Below the pieces are notes generated by a model that saw nothing but the letters and a program-made list of their open reading frames with translations, had not been told where the DNA came from and did not search any database. Positions 45,637-53,012 of a stretch of DNA of 64,000 bases are shown piece by piece. Position 1 is the first letter of the stretch. Each line of letters begins with the position of its first letter. A program made the position numbers and the translations under genes. Location of the stretch: positions 62,001 through 126,000 of the forward strand of contig JADJHZ010000009.1 of the NCBI GenBank assembly GCA_016707205.1, written 5' to 3'. This DNA comes from Haliscomenobacter sp. Lineage in GTDB: Bacteria > Bacteroidota > Bacteroidia > Chitinophagales > Saprospiraceae.

Positions 45637-47886
45637 GCAGCTCAAACCGCCCTTTCAATCCTTCGTTGGAGTTGCCGCCCACCAATACCTCGAATTCGCC
45701 TGGTTCCACGACAAACTCCCCGGTGTTGGTATAAAACCCCAGCTCCTCCGCGCTCAGATCAAACCGAACCGTGGCGGCTTCTCCCGGCTTCAGGGAGAGC
45801 TTCCGGAACCCTTTTAATTCCTTCACCGGACGAACTACGCTGGCTACGTTATCCCGGAGGTACAACTGCACCACTTCTTCGCCAGCCAGGTTTCCGGTAT
45901 TTTTAACCGACGCCTGCACCGACACCCGGTCGGCGCTCAGCACCTGCACCTGGAGATCGGAATAAGCGAACGTCGTATAACTCAGCCCAAACCAAAAGGG
46001 TATAATGGATCGTTGGACTCGTCGGTATAATGCGACCAGAAAACTTCCGGTTTTGGCCACGGCCTTCCTGTGGGGTAGTGGTTATAATACAGCGGAAGCT
46101 GCCCCACGCTTTTAGGAAACGACATCGGCAGTTTGCCGCTGGGATTATGCTCTCCAAAAAGAGTTTGAGCAATGGCGTTCCCGGATTCAGAGCCCAGATG
46201 CCAGGCTTCTACGATCGCCGGCACGCGGCTTGCCGCCCAGGGAATAGTGAGCGGGCGGCCGTTCATTAACACCAGTACGATGTTTTTATTCACTTTATAC
46301 ACCGCTTCGAGCAATTCCTGCTGCAAGCCGGGAAGATCCAGTTTGGCCCTGCTTCGTCCTTCCCCGCTCTGAAACCCGTGTTCGCCCAGGACGAGCACCA
46401 CGACGTCCGATTTTTTTGCCAGCACAATCGCCTCTTTCATTCCGGTCCGGTCGGTTTCGTTGATCTTGAGTTCCTGCTCGAAATCAACGATTCCTGTTAC
46501 CAGTGAAGGCCCCTGCGCATAAGCAATGTCCTTGCTGATCTTCTGCATTCCTTCCAACACGGAAACCGCGCTGCTATCGATCGAACCGAAGCGCCAGCTT
46601 CCCAGCGGGCTATTTTTTTCGCTGGCCAGTACCCCGATCAGCCCGATCTTTTTCTGGCTCTTTGAAAGCGGTAACAATCCGCCTTCGTTTTTCAACAACA
46701 CAATCGATTTTTTGGCAACTTCCAGCGCCGCAGCGTGGTGTTCGGCAGAACCGACCAGCGTTTTTTCCCGGTTTTCATCGCAATACCGGTACGGATCGTC
46801 GATCAACCCCAATTCGAACTTCACCCGCAGAATTCGGCGCACCGCGTCGTCGACGACACCCATAGTAACTTTTCCTTCTTCCACCAGCGCTTTCAGGTGG
46901 TTGACATAGCCGGAGGATTCCATATCCATATCTGAGCCGGCATTGGCCGCCAATTCGGCTGCATGCTTCAAATCGCGGGCGAAGCCATGGTCCATCATTT
47001 CCCATGCAGAACCCCAGTCGGATACCACAAACCCGGTAAATCCCCATTTGCCTTTGAGGATCTCGCGTTGAAGAAACGCATTTCCAGTAGCCGGAATCCC
47101 GTTAAGCACATTGAACGAATTCATGAACGTGCGCACCCCGGCCTCGGCGGCAGCTTTGAAAGGGGGCAGGATGGCATTGTAGATAGTGGAGGTCCCCACG
47201 TCGACCGTATTGTAATCCCGGCCGGCCTCTGCAAAGCCATACCCGGCAAAGTGTTTGGCGCACGCAGCAATGGTATTGGGAGCGGACAAGTCGTTCCCCT
47301 GGAACCCCTTTACCCGGGCAGCGGCAATCTTGGCGCCCAGATACGGGTCCTCGCCTGCCCCCTCCATAACGCGGCCCCAACGGGCGTCGCGGGAGATATC
47401 GACCATCGGGCCAAAGGTCCAGTTAATGCCACGCGCCGAAGCCTCCGTGGCGCCGATACGAGCTGATTTCTCAATGGCATCCAGGTCCCAACTGGCCGCT
47501 TCGGCCAGGGGAATGGGAAACACCGTCCGGTGCCCGTGAATCACGTCCAGGCCAAAGATCAGCGGAATCCCTAAGCGGGTTTCCTTGACAACCATTTCCT
47601 GCATTTTGCGTACCTCCTCCACTCCGGTTACGTTGAGCATGGAGCCCACCAGCCCGTTTTTCAGGTGGTCGTATTTCTTCCTGGCGTCCCCGCCAACAGG
47701 AACCGGCCCGGTCACTTCCCAAAAACCGTTGTACTGCGTCATCTGACCGACTTTTTCCTCCAGGGTCATGAGGCGGAGCAAAGAATCCACCCGAAAATCA
47801 AGGTCTCTTTTTTGCCCCTGAAGCGAGATGGAAAACCATACCAAAAAAATGGCCAGAAAAAACAGGTTCGTTCTCCGGATATTCAT
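45626..47886 (-). CDS. GH3 beta-glucosidase (BglX type), interrupted by a frameshift
   Basis: Two frames (45982-47886 and 45626-46060) form one roughly 750-residue secreted GH3 enzyme. The nucleophile block GFVVSDWGSAWEMM and the N-terminal AKHFAGYG are intact; the last part is the FnIII-like domain. The first frame ends PLYPFGLG-stop where PFGFGLSYTTF is expected, restored by adding one A to the AAA at 45989-45991 (plus strand). It cleaves terminal beta-glucosyl residues, consistent with the adjacent GH16. The gene is convergent with the regulator. Confidence 0.88.
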
Positions 47887-47943
47887 TGTCGCAGTTTTGA
47901 AAGTATAGAATTTGTATATCTACTCTTGTGTTGGTCCGAACGC

Positions 47944-47951
47944 CAAATCTA
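47944..47951 (-). promoter_or_regulatory. Putative -7 box TAGATTTG for the GH3 gene
   Basis: Matches TAnnTTTG on the minus strand, 57 bases before the GH3 start codon. No clear -33 element. Confidence 0.35.
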
Positions 47952-48092
47952 CAAGGTTGATCCTCATCTTTACTTCAACCGCACTACTTCAATACTACGT
48001 CAAGCGTTTATTTAGCCCCTATTTGTCCTGCTCTGGGGCTTATTTAGAATATCCAAAGGACTCTACTTGACCTTTTTGTTTCTCGGTTGCAT

Positions 48093-48148
48093 CCAGACCT
48101 TCCCGGTTTGCAAAACCTGGAAGGTCCAAACAAAAAATTCCCAGTAGT
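48093..48148. repeat. Dispersed repeat with CCCAGTAGT tail, copy 2
   Basis: An imperfect palindrome (GACCTTCC at 48096-48103 paired with GGAAGGTC at 48119-48126, inner GGTTT/AAACC), followed by AAAAATTCCCAGTAGT. Shares both blocks with 25572-25615. Confidence 0.65.
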
Positions 48149-48250
48149 GATGCGTCCCTCCTCTCGCTGCACATTTAATAATTCCATAACCCGCATTACA
48201 CCATTTGTTTCCTTTAACTAAATAGTTTTGCTTTGTATTAAACGGTTCAT

Positions 48251-48894
48251 TTGACGTTGAAAAATACCGATACCCCTCCCGATTTCTCCAAAACGGCGGT
48301 TTTCCATCAGACCGGGCAGCCACTGGAAATCATCCAGCTTCCCGTCCCGTCTCCCGAGGCCGGACAGTCGAAATCGAAGACCTGGAAAAATTCGACTTTC
48401 CCGATCTGCTCGACGAGGCCAAATTCCTTTTCGACCGCTATGCCGTCCTTATGATGGACCATTACCGCAAAAGCGTTCGGGCAATGGACGGAGCGGAAGA
48501 CACCTTCCGCTGGTGCAAGGAGAACGGCATCTTTATTGCTACAGACACCGGTTTCCACCGCGAGATAACCGAAGCGATTATGGAAGGCTTAAAATGGAAA
48601 GAAAGGGGACTGATCGACTTGGCGGTAGACGTCGAACACACCAACGGAGTGGGTCGGCCTGCGCCTTATATGATCTTTCATATCATGCAAGCATTGGGGG
48701 TGCAGAGCGTTCATGAAGCCATTAAAATCGGGGATACCCCGGCGGATCTTCTGCCTGGCTACAACGCCGGGTGCGCCGGAAATATCGGGGTGCTGAGTGG
48801 AGCGAATTCAGACGCCACGCTGGGAAAATACAGGCATACCCATATCCTTCCCGGCGTGGCGGATTTGCCGGAGCTGATCAATAGAGAGTTCTAG
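48251..48894 (+). pseudogene. Deletion chimera: HpnZ-like alcohol dehydrogenase N-terminus fused to PhnX-like hydrolase C-terminus
   Basis: From 48251, frame 2 begins MTLKNTDTPPDFSKTAVFHQ then TGQPLEIIQLPVPSPEAGQ, the start of a zinc-type alcohol dehydrogenase of the phosphonate-associated group. From about 48364, frame 1 reads TVEIEDLEKFDFPDLLDEA and continues into a PhnX-like (phosphonatase-like) HAD: IPATDTGFHREI-type segment (IFIATDTGFHREI), VGRPAPYMIFHIM, IGDTPADLLPGYNAG and VLSGANSDATLGKYRHTH. The dehydrogenase catalytic part and the HAD N-terminal DxxGTT motif are both missing. The two genes are known neighbours, so a deletion of roughly 1.2-1.4 kb (inferred from family lengths) probably fused them. 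Translation from 48451 could still make a truncated HAD. Confidence 0.72.
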
Positions 48895-49314
48895 CTATTT
48901 TTTCGGCTTCTTTACTGGTTTACCCCAGGAGTGGGTCGTGCCGGAATCGATATCAAAGAGGAGATACAATTTCTCGGGCTTTTTAAACGCATGGTCTTCT
49001 TCGTGAATCGCGTCGATGCTATAATCGTTATCGACCGTATGCTCTTCCCAATTGCCTTCGTAAAGAGACAGGTTGACCACCCTCAGGGAATGCTTGCCCT
49101 TTGGCACATTGACCTTTACAACGCCTCCTTTGTCCTCTTTGACTACCGCTGACTCGCCGGCGAGCACTTCGTCAATGTAGACCTGGGTTTTACAATCGTG
49201 ATTATACCCCTCTTCCACGTTGATGTAGGCAAAATAAACGGTAAGGGAGGCTTTCTGCGCAACCGCACCCACCGTAACCGCAAAGAAAATAGCAACGCCA
49301 AGTAATTTTTTCAT
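48895..49314 (-). CDS. Hypothetical secreted protein, PEGA-like
   Basis: 139 residues with a signal peptide (KLLGVAIFFAVTVGAVAQ). The mature part is beta-rich: VYIDEVLAGESAVV and VNVPKGKHSLRVVNLSLYEG resemble the PEGA-type surface fold. The stop is adjacent to the stop of the convergent phosphonate relic. No function assigned. Confidence 0.6.
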   Translation of the reverse strand: MKKLLGVAIFFAVTVGAVAQKASLTVYFAYINVEEGYNHDCKTQVYIDEVLAGESAVVKEDKGGVVKVNVPKGKHSLRVVNLSLYEGNWEEHTVDNDYSIDAIHEEDHAFKKPEKLYLLFDIDSGTTHSWGKPVKKPKK

Positions 49315-49330
49315 CGTTTTATTTTATCCG

Positions 49331-49507
49331 TTAATCCTTCTGCTCGCAGGTACCTCCTCCACAGGAGCAGCCGCTACACCCGCCTTTACCTAAATCTTCA
49401 AAATGGTTTTTCGTCCCCAATCGGCGGGCCAAAAACTGCACGCCAACCCAACCGGCGCAAAGAACAGTCAAAGCGGCTATTGCCAGAAGATGCGTATATG
49501 CGGTCAT
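49331..49507 (-). CDS. 58-residue Cys-rich membrane protein next to rnfA (NqrM-like candidate)
   Basis: ATG at 49505-49507, stop at 49331. One TM helix (LLAIAALTVLCAGWVGVQFL) is followed by a short cytoplasmic-type tail ending GCSGCSCGGGTCEQKD with four Cys. It is 47 bases after the rnfA stop on the same strand. NqrM, a small single-helix Cys protein, is needed to install iron in NqrD/NqrE, and RnfE/RnfA are their homologues. By analogy this protein could deliver iron to the RnfA/RnfE centre. The analogy is inference; the sequence has no demonstrated homology to NqrM here. Confidence 0.65.
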   Translation of the reverse strand: MTAYTHLLAIAALTVLCAGWVGVQFLARRLGTKNHFEDLGKGGCSGCSCGGGTCEQKD

Positions 49508-49554
49508 TGTCGCAATATTGAGAAATAGTTTTTAATTTACCAAGCCAGTCTTAG

Positions 49555-50133
49555 TTAATGGGTGCTGAACAACCCGGCAAACCCCATGAACGCCATCGAC
49601 AAAATCCCGGCAATAATCAGGTTAAAGGCCATCCCATCCATTATTTTTGGAATATTCATCAGCTTGGTTTCTTCGCGGATACCGGCCATCAGCACCAACG
49701 CTAGTGTCACCCCGCCGCCGCCGCCCAGAGCATACGCCATGCCCTCCCAGAAGCCGTATTCCTTGCTGGTCTGAAACAAGGCCAACCCCAAAATCGCGCA
49801 GTTCGTGGTGATCAAAGGCAAAAATACGCCCAATGCCCGGAACAGATCCGGACTCAGTTTCTTGATCGCCATCTCCACAAACTGCACCGTACTGGCGATA
49901 ACAATAATAAAGCTGATCAGGCGGAGATAAGGGACGTATTCCAATACAAACGTATTTAGAAGCCAAGCCATAGCCGAGGTTATAAGCATAACAAAAATGT
50001 TGGCCGCTCCTAAGCGCATCGCCGTATCCAGCTTGCTGGATACGCCAAGAAAAGGACAAAGTCCCAAAAAATACGAGAGGGTGAAGTTATTCACCAACAG
50101 AGTCGAAAAGAATATCCAGAATAGGTTTCCCAT
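49555..50133 (-). CDS. rnfA: Ion-translocating oxidoreductase subunit RnfA
   Basis: 192 residues with six hydrophobic helices, matching RnfA/RsxA (NNFTLSYFLGLCPFLGVS, LPLITTNCAILGLALF). The two conserved Cys contribute to the membrane Fe centre shared with RnfE. It is separated from rnfE by 242 bases of repeats, although the order (C-D-G-E-A) is otherwise a normal rnf operon. Confidence 0.93.
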   Translation of the reverse strand: MGNLFWIFFSTLLVNNFTLSYFLGLCPFLGVSSKLDTAMRLGAANIFVMLITSAMAWLLNTFVLEYVPYLRLISFIIVIASTVQFVEMAIKKLSPDLFRALGVFLPLITTNCAILGLALFQTSKEYGFWEGMAYALGGGGGVTLALVLMAGIREETKLMNIPKIMDGMAFNLIIAGILSMAFMGFAGLFSTH

Positions 50134-50142
50134 TATTTAAAG

Positions 50143-50287
50143 TTGCGAGGTTATGAAGGTTACGAGGTTGCGAGGTTGCGAGGTTGCGAGGTTGCGAGGT
50201 TACGAGGTTACGAGGTTCGAGGTTCGAGGTTCGGGTTGGGGGGGGGGGGGGGGGGGGGGGGTGGGTTGTGAGGTTGTGAGGTTTAGG
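50143..50287. repeat. Octamer array TTGCGAGG with a 24-G run
   Basis: About ten units of TTGCGAGG and variants (TTACGAGG, TTCGAGG) run from 50143 to 50237, then 24 consecutive G (50238-50261), then GTGAGGTTGTGAGGTT. The array lies between rnfE and rnfA. Its reverse complement occurs at 51867-51997. Confidence 0.85.
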
Positions 50288-50301
50288 CCTTGGGGCGTTG
50301 C

Positions 50302-50351
50302 GGATCGAAGTCTTCAGACTTCGATCCGGATCTGTCGGTCTTCAGACCGAC
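50302..50351. repeat. Twin palindromes sharing a TCTTCAGA core
   Basis: GGATCGAAGTCT-TC-AGACTTCGATCC (50302-50327) is a perfect 12-base inverted repeat, followed by GTCGGTCT-TC-AGACCGAC (50334-50351). Both hold the core TCTTCAGA. In the rnf mRNA these would form two stem-loops between rnfE and rnfA. Confidence 0.7.
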
Positions 50352-50375
50352 ACTTCGGGAAGCAGCCAATAGCCA

Positions 50376-50990
50376 TCAGGCCTTTTTCTTCTTTAACCGG
50401 TTCACCCCAAGCATAAGAAAACCAAGGGTCAAAAACCCGCCAGGCGGTAAGACCATGATCACCCAGGGTTCAAAGCCTTTGCCAAACAAGGAAATAGTAA
50501 ACAAAGACCCGCTTCCAAGTACTTCCCGAATAATCCCTATAGACAGCAGCGCCAACGTAAAACCCAGGCCCATACCCAACGCATCCAAAAAAGAAAGCCC
50601 AACGGGGTTTCTGGCGGCAAAGGCCTCTGCCCGTCCCAGAATTAGACAGTTTACTACAATAAGCGGGATAAACGCGCCCAATTCCTTATGCACATCGGGC
50701 ACCAATGCCGCGAGGAGAAAATCGATTACGGTAACAAAGGTGGCGATAATCACAATGTAGGTAGTGATCCGCACCTGATCCGGAATGACCTTTCGAAAAA
50801 GGGACACCAACGTGCTGGAACCCAGCAATACTACCAACGTGGACATTCCCATTGCCAAACTGTTGATCGCTGTGTTGGTTACCGCCATTGTCGGACACAT
50901 CCCCAATACAATGACGAAAATGGGATTTTCCTCCCAAAGCCCTTTCAAAAAAACCGCCATGTTCTGTCCCGAACTAACTTGTTCCGACAT
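50376..50990 (-). CDS. rnfE: Ion-translocating oxidoreductase subunit RnfE
   Basis: 204 residues, six TM helices, matching RnfE/RsxE (ENPIFVIVLGMCPTMAVTN, ELGAFIPLIVVNCLILGRAE). Paired with RnfA as the inverted-topology membrane pair. It begins 6 bases after rnfG. Confidence 0.93.
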   Translation of the reverse strand: MSEQVSSGQNMAVFLKGLWEENPIFVIVLGMCPTMAVTNTAINSLAMGMSTLVVLLGSSTLVSLFRKVIPDQVRITTYIVIIATFVTVIDFLLAALVPDVHKELGAFIPLIVVNCLILGRAEAFAARNPVGLSFLDALGMGLGFTLALLSIGIIREVLGSGSLFTISLFGKGFEPWVIMVLPPGGFLTLGFLMLGVNRLKKKKA

Positions 50991-50996
50991 ATTTAT

Positions 50997-51650
50997 TTAT
51001 TTTTTCTTTTCCTTATCCAGGGTTCCTTTCCAATCCTTCATCCCGGCATTCAGCAGGCTGACCACCGCCCGCGAGGAGATCGTCGCCCCCGTGATCGCAT
51101 CGACTTCGTTGGGATTGGCTTTTTCGCCTTTTTTGACCAGGACGATTTCCGGCTCTACCTCCAACTTTAAGAAATTGCCCTTGAACGCTTCGTCTTTAAA
51201 GATCTTATCCCCCAATCCAGGGGTTTCTTTACTCTCCAGAATCTTTAACCCAACAATGGTCTTGGTCTCCGGGACGTATCCAAAAATCCCGGCCACTATG
51301 TCCTGAAATCCAGGCACGCCAGATTGGATCGCAAAACCGATCCGCTCCCCTTGTTTGTCGTATCCGGCAAATACCCTTGGCAGCTCCGACGCGCTTCCTT
51401 CCGCTTTCACCAAGGCCCCGCTCTTCAGGTCGTACGCATCGTACCGCACGCACCCCGGAAGCACTTCGTAAATAGCCGCTTCCAGCGCCTTGGCTTTCGC
51501 CGCCTGAATCAGCGGCAAGGTATACAAATAAGCGCCCACCAGACAAAAACCGGAAACCAACCCGGCCACCCCCAATGTCGCCACTAATCTGAAACCACTA
51601 GGCTCCGGCTTGCCCCCCTGCGCTGGGATATTGGTTTGTTCGTCCGCCAT
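50997..51650 (-). CDS. rnfG: FMN-binding subunit RnfG
   Basis: 217 residues with one N-terminal TM helix and an extracytoplasmic FMN-binding domain. The covalent FMN site is the Thr of DAITGATISSRAVV near the C-terminus. RnfG carries electrons on the outer face of the complex. No ApbE flavin transferase gene is present in the window. Confidence 0.92.
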   Translation of the reverse strand: MADEQTNIPAQGGKPEPSGFRLVATLGVAGLVSGFCLVGAYLYTLPLIQAAKAKALEAAIYEVLPGCVRYDAYDLKSGALVKAEGSASELPRVFAGYDKQGERIGFAIQSGVPGFQDIVAGIFGYVPETKTIVGLKILESKETPGLGDKIFKDEAFKGNFLKLEVEPEIVLVKKGEKANPNEVDAITGATISSRAVVSLLNAGMKDWKGTLDKEKKK

Positions 51651-51997
51651 TTTGTTTTACATGTTAATTGTCTGCAATGCATTTCGTTGTTTTCCGCAAA
51701 TTAACCCCGGATTGAGGCCCCCCAAAGTACCAGAAGCTATCTCAAAACATTAGAATGCCTCTTAATCCGCGGCTGGGCCTCCCCCCAACCCCCTCCAAAG
51801 GAGGGGGAGCACCGCCGTTTTAGCCAATGAATTCATTCATCCGGCGCTCTTCCCCTACGCTTGAACTACTTCGCTCCTTCGCCACTTTCTTCGCAACCTC
51901 GCAACCTCGCAACTTCGCAACTTTCTTCTCAACCTCGTAACCTCGCCACTCCGCCACCTCGCAACTTTCTTCTCAACTTCGCTACCTCGCCACTCAA
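51651..51997. repeat. 347-base gap between rnfD and rnfG with octamer array and palindrome
   Basis: Contains CCCCCTCC-AAA-GGAGGGGG (51789-51807), a palindrome widespread in Bacteroidota, and from 51867 to the rnfD stop a degenerate array of CGCAACCT units, the complement of the array between rnfE and rnfA. A 22-base stretch (51891-51912) matches that array exactly in inverted orientation. No real gene is present. Confidence 0.75.
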
Positions 51998-52984
51998 CTA
52001 ATGCCCATAAACCCTGTTCCTGGTCGCCCGGTTGATCAGGGGCGTAGCGGCGTTCATGAGCAGGATGGCGTACATGACGCCTTCCGGCAAGCCTCCCCAA
52101 ACGCGGATCAGCACGACGATAATTCCAATCCCGATGCCAAACACCCAAAGTCCTTTGGGAGTCAGCGGGGACGTCACCATATCGGTGGCCATATAGATAG
52201 CGCCCAGCAACAACCCTCCTGCAAGAACCATAAAAGCAGGAGAAGGATACTTCTGCGGGTCGATCAAATACAATACCAGCGTGGGCAGTACCACCGCGAG
52301 CAGGATGGCAACCGGTATGCGCCAGTTAACGATCTTGCGGGCAATCAGGTAAATTCCCGCCAGGATCAGAATCAACGCGCAGGTTTCCCCAAGCGAGCCC
52401 CCGGTATTGCCGATCAGCATATCCCAGAGGCGGGTGGGGTCGTGATCAAACTTCATCTTGGCCAAAGGCGTAGCCGTAGTGACTGCATCCACCGGCGTCC
52501 CCTGCCACAGCGGGAGGGCCAGATTGGTGCCTCTGGGGCTTAGATACCGCCCATCGGGCAGATCCCAGGTGGTGATGGCTGTTGGGAAAGCCGATTGGAG
52601 GAAAGCCCTGCCCACCAAGGCCGGGTTGAAGATATTTTGCCCCAATCCGCCCCAAATAATCTTTCCCAGACCAATAGCTACCATGCCGCCCAGAAAAGAC
52701 ATCCACAAGGGAAAACCTGGAGGGAGGCAAAGCGCGAGCAGCATCCCGGTAATCATAGCGCTTCCGTCTTTCAGAGCCTCCCCATGCCGGGGGTCCAGCC
52801 ACCATTCGGTGATCAGGCAACCGGCAATGGCGGCCAAACTTACCAGCACCGCGCTGAGTCCAAAGTAATAAAATGCCGCTCCGAACACCGGAATCAGACT
52901 GAATACCACCTCCCACATGATCCGCGGCGTGGTCGACGGCGCATGAAGAAAGGGTGACGTAGAGATCGATAGACGTTCGCTCAT
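51998..52984 (-). CDS. rnfD: Ion-translocating oxidoreductase subunit RnfD
   Basis: 328 residues with about nine or ten TM helices. The covalent FMN attachment site lies in VDAVTTATPLAKMK (Thr of the S/T-x-A-T motif), with GGLGQNIFNPALVGRAFL typical of RnfD/NqrB. It starts 28 bases after rnfC. Confidence 0.93.
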   Translation of the reverse strand: MSERLSISTSPFLHAPSTTPRIMWEVVFSLIPVFGAAFYYFGLSAVLVSLAAIAGCLITEWWLDPRHGEALKDGSAMITGMLLALCLPPGFPLWMSFLGGMVAIGLGKIIWGGLGQNIFNPALVGRAFLQSAFPTAITTWDLPDGRYLSPRGTNLALPLWQGTPVDAVTTATPLAKMKFDHDPTRLWDMLIGNTGGSLGETCALILILAGIYLIARKIVNWRIPVAILLAVVLPTLVLYLIDPQKYPSPAFMVLAGGLLLGAIYMATDMVTSPLTPKGLWVFGIGIGIIVVLIRVWGGLPEGVMYAILLMNAATPLINRATRNRVYGH

Positions 52985-53012
52985 CAGAGCTTGTGTTTTG
53001 TTGGTTTTTTGT

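Larger units (their letters stand above)
47887..48250. other. 364-base intergenic region with repeat and possible promoter
   Basis: Between the GH3 start and the phosphonate relic. Contains a minus-strand TAGATTTG box (47944-47951) 57 bases before the GH3 start and a dispersed palindrome (48093-48148). No coding sequence was recognised. Confidence 0.5.

Noticed and set aside
48451..48894. Intact HAD hydrolase starting at 48451
   Set aside because: The frame lacks the N-terminal DxxGTT catalytic motif and the frame extends upstream into the deletion junction, so it is better read as part of a pseudogene.
50143..50287. Octamer array as a possible CRISPR
   Set aside because: Units are contiguous and 8 bases long, with no spacers and no cas genes nearby.
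51855..52148. A 97-residue frame rich in Arg and Glu overlapping the second octamer array
   Set aside because: The sequence is a translation of the repeat and part of rnfD in another frame.
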